Assembly: GCA_032622095.1 (NCBI GenBank)
Contig: CP136069.1
Location: forward strand, 169,684,394-169,748,393
DNA from: Siphonodentalium dalli
Lineage: Eukaryota > Mollusca > Scaphopoda > Gadilida > Siphonodentaliidae
Reading direction: 5' to 3'
DNA length: 64,000 nucleotides
Numbering within the stretch: position 1 is the stretch's first letter; the number at the start of each line of letters is the position of its first letter. Shown here piece by piece: positions 12,198 to 22,509 of the stretch. The notes below the pieces were generated by a model that saw only the letters and a list, made by a program, of their open reading frames with translations, had not been told where the DNA came from and made no database searches. Both the position numbers and the translations under genes were made by a program.

Positions 12198-13284
12198 TAG
12201 AGATGGGCGGTTGTGAAAATTTGCCTCGGTTTCAGTTTCGGTTGTGGAAAAAGAGTTGAGTCTCGGTTTCGGTTTTTATTAATAAAAATTACTAATGTGA
12301 ACAAAATCTAATTATGCTTCATCATATTACAACGAAAACACACCAATTGTATCACCATAACTTGTGAGGTACATGTCCTTTTATAATATTAAATTATGTA
12401 TCATATTGTTACTATTACATGTATATTGTTAATGTCCATGTCGAGTGGCAGTGCTAGAATGCAAGTGAGTCTGTGTATTGTGTATGACTGCAATTCAGCA
12501 TCATATGATCACAATTGTGAAATAATATAATGATCATTTATATTGGCATAAAACTAATGTGTGTGACTAGATATATGTGTATAGTTATGATTTGAAAAAT
12601 AAAATTTGAAATAAACAAAATGAAAATAAAACATGACTAGAATCTCTCAATCACATTATCTGGCTATATGCCCATTACCATATTTAGGGAACATAATATT
12701 GTACACACTATACAGTATACATGCATCCAATACAAGTCACCTGAATGAGTGCTATTTCTCAACAGTTTACCGACAAACGGTATAATTCATTCCGGCTCCG
12801 ATTCCGGCATAACATTTTTAATGAACAGGGCACAAATATATTTGACGATTTAACATCCAAACAGTGATAAAAACTAATAGGGAATGCGGGTAACAATCAT
12901 TGATACCTTTTGATATCGTATCCTCGTTATCAAATTCACCTTTCAGAGTATTTGTACGGCCTTAATGATTAAAATAACATGAGAAATAAACTGACTTGTG
13001 TTGTGTTTACTACGGCGAAAATAGGTGTACACGGAAGCAACGTAATTAATTCGTCACGCGATTTCACCATGCGAACTCCTTTCTGCATATATTACAGGCG
13101 GCACACTTAGATTTCTTATCTTTCTTTGAAAAATATTTCCACACAGGACTCGTTTGTTCGTCGTGTTCTGCCATGATTACAGGAAGTTGTGACAACGGGT
13201 TTTCCCAACTTACCACGGTTGTCATTTCCGGTTTTTCCCGACAACAGAAACCGAACTGATTCCACGGTTAACCGCCCATCTCTA
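12198..13284. mobile_element. Inner hAT element nested near the end of another hAT
   Basis: The ends are TAGAGATGGGCGGTT and its inverted partner (TAGAGATGGGCGGTTAACCG read inward from the right). The exact 8-bp duplication TTTCATAA lies at 12190-12197 and 13285-13292. Subterminal CGGTTTC words are frequent. It holds the start of a BED-finger transposase on the minus strand. It is the same family as 29374-30462 and nearly the same length (1087 against 1089 bp). Confidence 0.92.
13064..13174 (-). pseudogene. Remnant of a hAT (ZBED-like) transposase N-terminus: BED finger
   Basis: A 36-residue frame inside the inner hAT element. It starts MAEHDEQTSPVWKYFSKKDK and continues with CAACNICRKEF before a stop. 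The VWKYF aromatic motif followed by a C-x2-C pair is the first half of a BED zinc finger, the DNA-binding domain at the start of hAT transposases. The histidine half and catalytic domain are missing, so this is an internally deleted copy. Confidence 0.7.
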
Positions 13285-14393
13285 TTTCATAATCGACTAA
13301 TCGACCGTTATAATCAACGGTTAGTCGTTTAATCGTTCATATATGCGGCCCATATTACACGGGCCCAGGTAAACACATGATAACTGCAAAATTATAATGA
13401 CTACTTTACGTCCAGACTGAATACAGTTATAAACTGTCAGTCAGCAGGCTTGTCATTCTGAGCCGCCCGCCCGTCATCAGCCACCTAAACTCAAATTTGC
13501 ACGGCAGGTAAACGTCCTCCTCATAGCTATTCCCGCGGACAAGAATTTTTAAAAATATCTTCCAGTCAATCAATGTTCCCTGTGAACACGCATGCATCGC
13601 GGTGCCACTGAAAGCGTGTGGAACTGTCGCATACTTTTTGAAAACGGACTATGGTTAGTTTTATAGAGAATCCCATTGTGTATCGATTGCGTCACTTGAC
13701 TCACTTGACATATATTTGATTTCGCGGGTTAGGTGTCTGCTGTACTTTTAGTTTTGTTATTTAAAGTACGTGCAGGCGGTTACCACTTTGGAGAATGTAA
13801 TGCATGTAGCACTAATAAGCGACGACACAAACTTGTTACTGATAACTGTCCAGTAACTTTAAACATTCCATGACATTGTCAATAATGGTGAACGTTTTAC
13901 AGTATGAGATTTGAAAAATGAAATATAGATGCATTCCGATGCACGTCGTTCATTATGGATATAATGATCGATAATTACCAATCCATAGGAACATAAATTC
14001 ACAGTTAAACATATTTTATAAACAATGACAAGGCCGTGACATGGCATAAAAGCAAAGGATGCTGCTGGCCCGCCACTGACTGAGAACATGTCACACACCG
14101 AACACTTTGAAGATGACCGCCAAACTTCGGCTGTGACATCAAAGGATCAGAGGAAGCCGCATCAGAAGTGGCGAGAGAACAGGCTGTCGGGTGGTAAATT
14201 GTGCTGCATACTAGTACACTGTTAACTTTTACTTCCAGGCATGGCATTTGCGCATAGTACTACTTAAATAAACAACCATATCCACACCATCCCCCCTTGG
14301 GCGATTAGTCGACGAAAGTAAATAACCGTCGACTACCACACCTGTCGATGGTTAGTCGATTAAACGAATAAACGTGGCAAGCCTATCTAGAAT

Positions 14394-15245
14394 ACGAGAG
14401 AATACGAGAATGACAGATTGTGTCTTGTTATCTGGAAAATAATACACAAGCCGACAATCGTGTTTTATAAAATTATTATTGTATTAAAAATGTTAAATAC
14501 TATCTCTATGGATGGCGGATTTCCATAGTTTATACACTCGATATTGCAAATGGGCCAATTTATGAGTGGTTTTATACTGTAATGGTTACTGGAGGGGTAC
14601 ACTGTTTTGTAATTCCCATGATGGAGCTGCCCTACTGAAACACTATTCATATTCTGCATATATCATGTTGTCATGTCATATACATGTAGGTGGGTGCTTC
14701 CATTGTTCGTACTCATATAATTATATTCTAAAATGATAAGACACTTTTCGCATAATGATTATTACAAATATGGTACTAGTACTACGTCCCTAGAATTTGT
14801 TTTTTCTATTCATTGTCCCTTATATGCTGCTATGATTATGGTTTTGGATTTTCAACAAAACTCACAAATACATCATATAGTAATAAGTTTGCAATAGTTT
14901 CTCATTCCTCAATGTGGGAGATGATTCTGAGTTGTGTTCTTGATAATGATATGGCCTTAAAAAATTTTTTTATCTATTAGTGGCAATCAAATCATTGTGA
15001 AACACAAGCACAAAGCCCTTAGCTATGACCTGATATATATAGTGCACATATTGACAAAGTTCCATTTAATTGTTTCGAAATGAACATGTCACCATGACTG
15101 TTTCTTTATGTATTCATCAATAAATTTGTTCGTTATACCATCGTGGACAATTCGTGGTATTAACTATTTAACACTGGAAGCGTCCAGGACTACATATTTG
15201 CTAAAAAACTTGTTAACCCTATACTATTTGTTAACCCTATACTAT
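14394..15245. other. Intronic sequence without recognised features
   Basis: AT-rich. A short direct repeat, TTAACCCTATACTAT, occurs twice at 15213-15246 just before the next element. Otherwise nothing was recognised. Confidence 0.5.
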
Positions 15246-15247
15246 AT

Positions 15248-16271
15248 CAGGCTTTCCGCCAGGTTTTGGGGAACGGGTCCTGTATCCGCCGAGGGGAAAA
15301 TGCAGTCAACGTTTTCAATGTCGTGGAAACACCAGTGGACCTACTTTTGTTGTAACGGCCAATAGAAGAATCAGAGAGTAGATTTGCTAATCGTTTTGCA
15401 TCCATTTTCTACTCAAGTTACTATGCTATTAACCGCAATAACTTTAAAACCTAGAAAATTTATTAGATAAAAATTAATTGCCAGGTTATAGATCACTGGT
15501 GGTGAAGGCCTTGCGTTGTTCCCAGTATACGGAAATGCACCCGTTGAAGTTAAACGACTCACTATTCAAGACTCGGCAGATAGTTCGGATGCATAACGTG
15601 CCAGAATATAATACTCAGCAGATAGACCATTAGCAGGTTGGAAGCAATGAAGGAATAGAATAAAGACGCAATGTTTTAGTTCTAAATATCAAGCTAAATT
15701 ATAATAAACATAGATAAGATGCTTTGAAAAACATGGAGTGATATATATATATATTTTACGACATGAAGATAGAATGATTAAATTATTGGCAGTCATTTTT
15801 CGTAACCTAACCGCAGCAACGTAACCAGTGGACTCCAAAGCATGTGTTCTAGCGATGTCGGATTTGATCACTTCCTCAGTTGATCTAACTGTGTCTGCAG
15901 GTTGGAGCCAGCGTGCAACGTGCAGAGCCGTGTGTACTCGTTCAGAATCCGGAGCATTTCAGTAAAACCTGAATAAAGTGTACTCTATATTCTGAATGGA
16001 GCACATCGACCCTGCACGTCGAATGTTAGCTCCGGCCTAGACATACTGACATCCAACTTTTAGTGTTAGATCGGTCTGAGTGTGTATTCTCGCAACAAAT
16101 CAAAGAAAGTTGACAACTATTTAAATTTCTTAGCACTGTCCAAAAAAAAATGAGAAGTAAACATCTTTATACATATGGAATATGTCCTGTGGTATGATAG
16201 AAGGGGAAAAATTGGCTGGGGGAATGGGACCCTTAAAGGTAGCCCCTGCCCTACTAGCGGAAAGCCTGACT
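15248..16271. mobile_element. Possible 1-kb element with CAGGCTTTCCGC inverted ends
   Basis: CAGGCTTTCCGCCAG at the left faces CTAGCGGAAAGCCTG at the right, about 1 kb apart. A target duplication is not clear, so class and exact ends are uncertain. No coding sequence is recognised. Confidence 0.45.
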
Positions 16272-17200
16272 ATGCGCAAGTGGATAAGGATGTATCGAAA
16301 AGGCAGCACCCCCAGGAGTTTGTCGAATATGAGTAACCATTTCCCAACCGAACGCCAAGATTTTAATATAACAAAAATAAAATTCAACTGTTTTTATTAT
16401 TTGAAAATAAAAGCGGTACTGCTTTAATAAAGAGCCGACGAGTGCATACATGTCTTTGGTTTGCATGTATAAACAATTGTTAAGTATTAAAACAAAACTG
16501 TTAAAGTGATTTGTCAACAAACACTGCTAATCTCGAAGTAATTTCAAATATTTTTTGTTATCAATCAATGACTATTTGGACATTGATTGGTAATGCCACT
16601 GAAACAGCAATGATTATAACAATTGTTTTGATATATAACATCCTGTTTTTGGAGAGCTATTAATAATGAAAATTAGAACAAAGTAAATATATTTTTAAAG
16701 ACATATTATGGACTTGTGCGAGTGTGTATAACTGACAAGTTAGTATTCAGGCGCCATGCCAACTTAAGTAATGTAGCATTATACTAACATTGCCGAAAAT
16801 TTCAAGCAAATAGACAGTACCACTACATAGAAAACATAGAACTATACTCAATTGTAAATATTTACTTCTAGATTCGGGACGCAACTATCAGGGATAAACT
16901 AACGAAAATGATTTCTCCACCGAGAGTCATTGCATGTAATTAATATATACGAGTGACGACATGTGTTGTCAATTTTGGATATCAAAATTATAAAAAAAAT
17001 AACTACTTTGAGCAGGATTATTATCCATTTCTATTTTATCACCCTGCGGGAGTGTTTCACATCGCTTTTATACAATTGATCTTATTTCAGATAAACCCAC
17101 TTTGAATGCCTTGGGTCCCTTTAAGTTTGACCATTGTTACTGGAAGATTTCCAATGAATGATTTCTGTAGAGAGTGAACATTTTATGGTTTATATCTTAC
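16272..17200. other. Intronic sequence next to exon 3
   Basis: AT-rich intron 3 sequence; no exon, RNA gene or element end was recognised. Confidence 0.5.
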
Positions 17201-17330
17201 CGTGGGGATGTCGCCATCCTTGGGGCTCTTCTCTTGCGCCCCACGGACTACCAGGAAACATTGGTTTGCCATGTTCTGGATGCTTTCCTCCTTCATCACC
17301 AACATCCCATAATTTTTTTCCATGATTCAC
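17201..17330 (-). CDS. Pum: Pumilio coding exon 3
   Basis: A 130-nt exon of 43 codons plus one base. The acceptor is TCTGATTGCAG and the donor GTAAGA. It encodes VNHGKKLWDVGDEGG and later SPWGAREEPQGW. This matches the KKFWETDES block of PUM1/PUM2 and the tryptophan-containing stretch after it. The trailing G joins the first AG of exon 4 to give a glutamate codon, matching the reading frame of that exon. Vertebrate proteins have a further block (QPIMVQRR) between this exon and the next conserved motif. I did not find it here, so it is absent, too diverged, or a phase 1-1 cassette exon I missed in intron 3. Confidence 0.88.
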
Positions 17331-17940
17331 CTGCAATCAGAAAAGTCTTAGTGAGCAATAACCTCAACATGTAGTTTAATTAAGGAGTACACACTAATCA
17401 TTGACACATCTGATTAACATTATTTATAACAATAAAATAGCCTGTTTTACAAACATTTTGGTTGACAAAAGTAGATGCATGAGGGGGAATATACATGTAC
17501 ATCACCACAACAATTGACAAATAGCAGAAATGTCCACCATTTCACAAGATTTTTGAACATGTTAAGTTTTAAACAAATTATATAAATAAATTGAGGTGTT
17601 TCTCATTTTGAGTCAATTTAAATAAATAATGGAAAGGAAGGTGAAAGCAAACAAGAGCGTCTGCCATCCACTATTTTATTCATCACTGTGACCACATGCT
17701 TCATACTTTAACATGGACATAAACCAATCAAGTCGAAGTTTAATTTTTAAGGTGTTTAAAGATTTTTTAAAGGCTTTTTAAAGGTTGTAGGATGCATTCG
17801 CAAACCAGGCTATTAAATAGCTGTTGCCTTTAGACTTAAATACAATGATATACTCAAAACATACGGACTGTAAAGTAAGCATTTTAAAAATATAATTGTG
17901 TCATATTCTAGGTGTAAATGACCATAACTATGCAAAAAGC
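17331..17940. other. Intron 2 sequence upstream of exon 3
   Basis: AT-rich sequence with no recognised feature. Confidence 0.5.
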
Positions 17941-18500
17941 TCAATGGAACACACGCATATGAACAGACATCGGACGGACCAAAAAGCCAACATTTCCAGA
18001 TAAATAAAGATGAATAACTCTAGAATGGAAAATCTGAACAAAACGATGCAACCCTCTATTTAATGTCCTCATAGTAGTGAACATCAATAACAAATTTCAT
18101 TGAGATCCCAGCACAACTGTTGAAGTTATGACATGAACAGACACCAGACGGACCAAAAAGCAAAAATTTCCATATAAACAAAGATGAATAACTCTAGAAT
18201 GGAAAATCCAAACAAAACGATGGAACCCTTTATTTAATGTCCTCATAGTAGTGAACATCCATACCAAATTTCATTGAGATCCCAGCACAACTGTTGAAGT
18301 TATGACATGAACAGACACCAGACAGACCAAAAAGCCAACATTTCCAGATAAACAAAGATGAATAACTCTAGAATGGAAAATCCGAACAAAACGATGGAAC
18401 CCTCTATTTAATGTCCTGATAGTAGTGAACATCCGTACCTAATTTTATTGAGATCTGAGCGCTGGTGTTCAAGTTATGACATTGAACAAACATCGGGACG
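17941..18500. repeat. ~175-bp tandem repeat, three copies and part of a fourth
   Basis: GAACAGACAYCRGACGGACC starts near 17961, 18134 and 18309, with a decayed start near 18485. Units share GATGAATAACTCTAGAATGG and CAAATTTCATTGAGATCCC. It ends in a short GGACGGACGGAC run. The family matches 5160-5650. Confidence 0.85.
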
Positions 18501-18699
18501 GACGGACACTAGACGCTTTTTTTTATTTTTTCCGCCCTCTTGAGTACCCACCAGCCCCTAATTTTTATTTTTTCCGATTCTGGGATAGAGACCCACCCCT
18601 TTCAAACTGCTTCAAATGACTATTTTACTTAGTTTTCCTGATCTTATCCGATCTATGTTCCATATTATGATTATAGAAGCATTCCTACTTTTGATTTAC

Positions 18700-19130
18700 C
18701 AATAAGGCTGTAAAGTTTCAAAGCAATTCTCCAATAAATGTGGGCTGTAGATTGTGCTGATGGATTCACATTTGAAATCTAAGATGGCTGCTGGCAGCCA
18801 TGTTTGTTTTGAACAAATTTCAGGAAAAAAGGGAGGCTTCTTTGAGGTCACCCCGAAGGATTTAGTCATACAAAGAGTAAAATCGAAGATGGCCGCTGGC
18901 AGCCATGTTTTTTACAGAATTCGTGAAAAAATGGTAGGCACCCGTTAAGAGGTCACACCGAGGATTCATATGAAGTTTGGTGATGATCGGTTGAGGGATA
19001 AGCTCTGTAATTTGTGCTAAAGGATTTATTGGTGCAAAGAGAAAAATCCAAGATGGCTGCTAGTGGCCATGTTTTTCATCGAAAATCGTTCCATCTTTGA
19101 CAGCTCCCATCTGGAGGTGATCCTAGACCC
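18700..19130. repeat. Dispersed mollusc repeat with AAGATGGCYGCTGGCAGCCATG modules
   Basis: The module, an imperfect palindrome around GCTGGCAGC, appears near 18781, 18888 and 19050. Between copies are GAGGTCACMCCGAGGAT and ATGAAGTTTGGTGATGATCGG words. Related text appears at 5680 and 48180. Confidence 0.7.
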
Positions 19131-19167
19131 ATGTACTGAACAACGTTGAACTCGGTTAAAGTTTGTT

Positions 19168-19563
19168 TTAACACCTTTACCCAACAAACCGGCCAAATAA
19201 AGCTTCAACAGCCTAAAATATCTTCGGTCTGTCTCAAATTCAATAGAACCATACAAATATGGATATCATTGGAACCGGCTCCTTGACCACATTGTGATAG
19301 TTACAGTTAGCCCTGTGCCAATGCATTCTCTTATATATGCGAGTCGACCATAGGTCGCCTCGCATATATAAGAGAATGCATTGGCCTAAACAAAATCTTT
19401 TTTTAACACTTTTTACCATTTTTTATTACATTCTTTGACAATTTTATAATTTTTAATGTGTTAAGCCAATGCATTCTCTTATATATGCGAGGCGACCTAT
19501 GGTCGACTCGCATATATAAGAGAATGCATTGGCACAGGGCCCTTCTGTTGGGTAAAGGGTTAA
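19168..19563. mobile_element. TTAA-type MITE with two long hairpins (copy 1)
   Basis: Bounded by TTAA at both ends. The right end is TGTTGGGTAAAGGG and the left CACCTTTACCCAACA, near-inverted repeats. Two hairpins of about 67 bp (about 19319-19383 and 19467-19532) each have perfect 26-bp arms beginning CCAATGCATTCTC, separated by an AT-rich spacer. The second hairpin is the reverse complement of the first. TTAA targets and CCCTTT ends are typical of piggyBac-mobilised elements. A copy in opposite orientation lies at 41897-42297. Confidence 0.88.
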
Positions 19564-19861
19564 CACCTTTATGTTTTATTTTTTTATGGTGTTTTGGATA
19601 GTCTATTTTTATTTGTAGAGTTTACATTTATGTGAAGAATCTATTATTTTGTTATGTTTTCATTTGTATCAGGTTGAATAAATGATTTTTAATAGAACTA
19701 TTTAAACCTGAGCCTTGCCATGTCAATGTGCATTGATAAGATCTTTGATGAAAACATTTAGCAAACTGACCTTTTTTATTACCCATTGGCGTCATCCCTC
19801 ATTATTAACTGATAGAGAACTCAAACCCCACATACCAAGAGTTAAGTTCATACCTATTACA
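19564..19861. other. Short gap between two foldback elements
   Basis: AT-rich; no recognised feature. Confidence 0.4.
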
Positions 19862-20082
19862 TACAGTAATGCTCTAATTAATCGACTCCTTAAACACAGC
19901 AGAATTATGGGTATTAAACTTTTCAGGATTTAGTCCGAAATATGGCTTGTTTTCATTCATCGGAAAGCTCTCCCCGAGAGCTTTCCGATGAATGGCAACA
20001 AGCCATATTTCCGACTAAATCCTGAAAAGGTACCCATAATTCTGCTGTGTTTAAGGAGGCGATTAATTAGAGCATTACTGTA
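19862..20082. mobile_element. Near-perfect 221-bp palindrome (foldback MITE)
   Basis: Arms of about 108 bp meet at CTCTCCCCGAGAG near 19970. The ends read TACAGTAATGCTCTAATTAA and its complement. The arms differ by a few substitutions and small indels. TA at both ends would fit a Tc1/mariner-type target, which is inference. Confidence 0.8.
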
Positions 20083-20393
20083 ATAGAAGCATTTTTAAAA
20101 CCTTTTGTCCCATTATTTTGTAGAAAAATGACTACAGGAAAAAATTTATGGAGCCAGGAAAAATTGTGTTAGCCGGGCTGCTGAACCACCCACCGACCCC
20201 AGCCTAGTGTTCGGAAAAAATTTGCAGACACCCCCTGGCTTTAGGGAGTGCCACTAGCACCCTGAAGAATAGGGCTTCACGATATGACCAAAAAGATTAT
20301 TGATACCATATCCAAATTATTATTGCGATATGGGTATACATGTATATCGATAATCCAAACTAATGTAATTTTAAAACGAAAGGCAGTGTGAGC

Positions 20394-20677
20394 AGTTGCG
20401 TATTTCTGTTGTATACATAATATTTTTATGTTTACTTCCCGATGTAATTCAGTTGCGTATTTCTGTTGTATACATAATATTTTTATGTTTACTTCCCGAT
20501 GTAATTCAGTTGCGTATTTCTGTTGTATACATAATATTTTTATGTTTACTTCCCGATGTAATTCAGTTGCGTATCTCTGTTGTATACATAATATTTTTAT
20601 GTTTACTTCCCGATGTAATTCAGTTGCGTATTTCTGTTGTATACATAATATTTTTATGTTTACTTCCCGATGTAATT
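20394..20677. repeat. 57-bp tandem repeat, five copies
   Basis: Five nearly identical units starting AGTTGCGTATTTCTGTTGTA and ending TTCCCGATGTAATTC. Because 57 is a multiple of three, the array is open in more than one frame and mimics a repetitive hydrophobic protein. I read it as a subterminal minisatellite of the hAT remnant. Confidence 0.9.
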
Positions 20678-21389
20678 GAAGTAAAGACTAAACGATAAGT
20701 TAACATAATATTAATGTTTATTGAATTAACATAGCATTTGAATTAAATAACATACAACAGTATTAACAAAGTGGCTAACAATATGACGATACAACATGTA
20801 CATGTAACTTACACAAAGACATATTTACATGTTTGATGATAGAAACAATAGCATATTCACTTTTTCAAGCAAGATCTTTCTGCGGATACAATTTGTCCTG
20901 ACTTACAATTCGCTGGGTGCACTGGTCTCACATATGCACAGATATTTCATGGCACACTTCGCTAGCGTAAGCCGTTGGATAATTTGAGTGGTAAACTGAC
21001 CACCAGTTTAACGGATTTTGCTCCGAGTCCAGTTAGGGCGCACTTCAGCAACTTGTAATTTTGTCATCGAGAGTTAACACTGCTCAGTTGTTGTCTAATG
21101 CAAACAAACTGTCCAATGTTTTCTTCTACTCAGTGTCAGGTTCCTCGCATTGTCTTTATACATTACACTTTCTCGTTTCGAATTGATGTACATGACATCA
21201 TATTCAGGTCCATCATCAGCAATGTTTGCTCCAAGCTTTCAAAGTCTTCTTTGGATAGATATCAACGCTTAAAATGTCGCCACTAAGCATATAATCAAGG
21301 CCGCAATTGTCATATTTGTTGCTCATACTTTTTCGTTTTTCAGGTCCTTTGTCAGTTTTTTTCATCGGCGTTGAGTTTGGCAATTTATT

Positions 21390-21966
21390 TTAAAGTAACT
21401 CAACTGTTGGTTTAATGGCTGACACTGCAACGTAATGTTCAGCAGATAGAATATCTGTAAACTCACTAACTGGTTTCAGACCGGCGACGAGAGCGTCCAT
21501 CCACTATCCTGCCACGTCGGAATAAGATGTGATGTATTTTTGTGTGAACTTAAGTGTCTTAGGAATAGCGTCATCCTGATCCACTATTCTTTTGACCGTC
21601 ATATTTCGCAACCCATCTCGTTGGACAGTCAGCAAACAAGGGACTGTTCTTTAATCTCCATTTCGAGCTGAATAGCTCTGAAGTTGTGCCGACATATCCA
21701 ACTGGTAGAGAAAGCAGAAACTAACCCCCAGCAAATACCTAACAATCTGCTTACACGCTTGTCATCTTTCATGGAGTTGTTAACAGCCAGATTCAAATTG
21801 TGCCCATAGCAGGAAAGGTGTTGCCATCCAAGTGTCAACAGCTTTGAGAATGTTTGACCCATTGTCTGTTGTTATATGTGACAGTTGACCAGGATTAAGA
21901 CGCCATGACTTTAAACAATCAGCCAGTACTTCCACGATATTTTCACCAGTGTGATTCTCTGGGAAG
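21390..21966 (-). pseudogene. hAT (ZBED-like) transposase pseudogene, central part
   Basis: Reading minus-strand frames in turn gives hAT transposase blocks in the expected order. FPENHTGENIVEVL is followed by HITTDNGSNI, which includes a catalytic-type Asp. Then come GWQHLSCYGHNLNLAV (the C-x2-H region), KDDKRVSRLLG and LVSAFSTSW, then CPTRWVAKYDG and, near the end, TDILSAEHYVAVSAIKPTVE. The blocks lie in different frames with stops between them, so the gene is dead. BED finger and C-terminal dimerisation region were not recognised. Confidence 0.85.
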
Positions 21967-22509
21967 TATAATCAGTGTGGGGAATCAAACTGTACGGTAC
22001 CGTGACGGATGTCTCCGGTTAATGCTGTTAAACAAAAAAATTACTCTTTCAAGAGTACATGTATACTAAAACATATACTGTTACTCATTCTGTCACTGAC
22101 TGTTGCTGTATGTTATGGGATGTACAGGTATAGGATGTTATAATGGTCACAAGGATAACCTATTATCTTGGATTTGATGTGTTTACTTTTAACCCGTTTT
22201 ATTTCAATTTTTTCCACCACTAAAGATGAAATTTGTCCATTAAAACAACTTCTGTGCCATTATATACAAATATTCAGCGCAAAATCTTAAGAGTTTTCAT
22301 AGATTAATATTTGCTTAAGTCTACAATATTAGTGTCCCCTCACAAAATGTTTTTACAAACTGGGGATGAAAAAAATACTGTAGGGTTGAGAGGTCACGGG
22401 GTGTACAGTTTCGTTCATTATTACATTTGTTTTGCGTACGGTTTAGGCTGGTAATGCTTGCATTTTATTGGCATTCTGTGTAAGGTACCGGTACACATTA
22501 TGAAGCTTT
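21967..22509. other. Gap between hAT remnant and piggyBac element
   Basis: May include the missing hAT 5' part, but I recognise nothing certain. Confidence 0.45.

Larger units (their letters stand above)
12170..14385. mobile_element. Outer hAT-type element interrupted by a second hAT element
   Basis: The left end TAGGGTTGCCACGA and the right end read inward (TAGGCTTGCCACG) are inverted repeats. An exact 8-bp duplication, TCTAGAAT, flanks it at 12162-12169 and 14386-14393. Both ends carry subterminal TAGTCGATTA-type words. The inner element 12198-13284 sits 28 bp inside the left end; without it and one target copy the outer element is about 1.1 kb. No transposase is recognised in the outer part, so it is probably non-autonomous. 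Confidence 0.9.
20270..21966. mobile_element. Decayed hAT element, right end not found
   Basis: A hAT-like left end, TAGGGCTTCACGATATGACC, begins at 20270. It is followed by a 57-bp tandem array and then by antisense hAT transposase remains. The partner end and an 8-bp target duplication were not found, so limits are approximate. The link between left end and transposase rests on proximity. Confidence 0.55.

Noticed and set aside
20396-20698. Plus-strand frames giving a repeated hydrophobic peptide
   Set aside because: They arise because the 57-bp repeat length is divisible by three; more than one frame is open and there is no unique sequence, so they are not genes.
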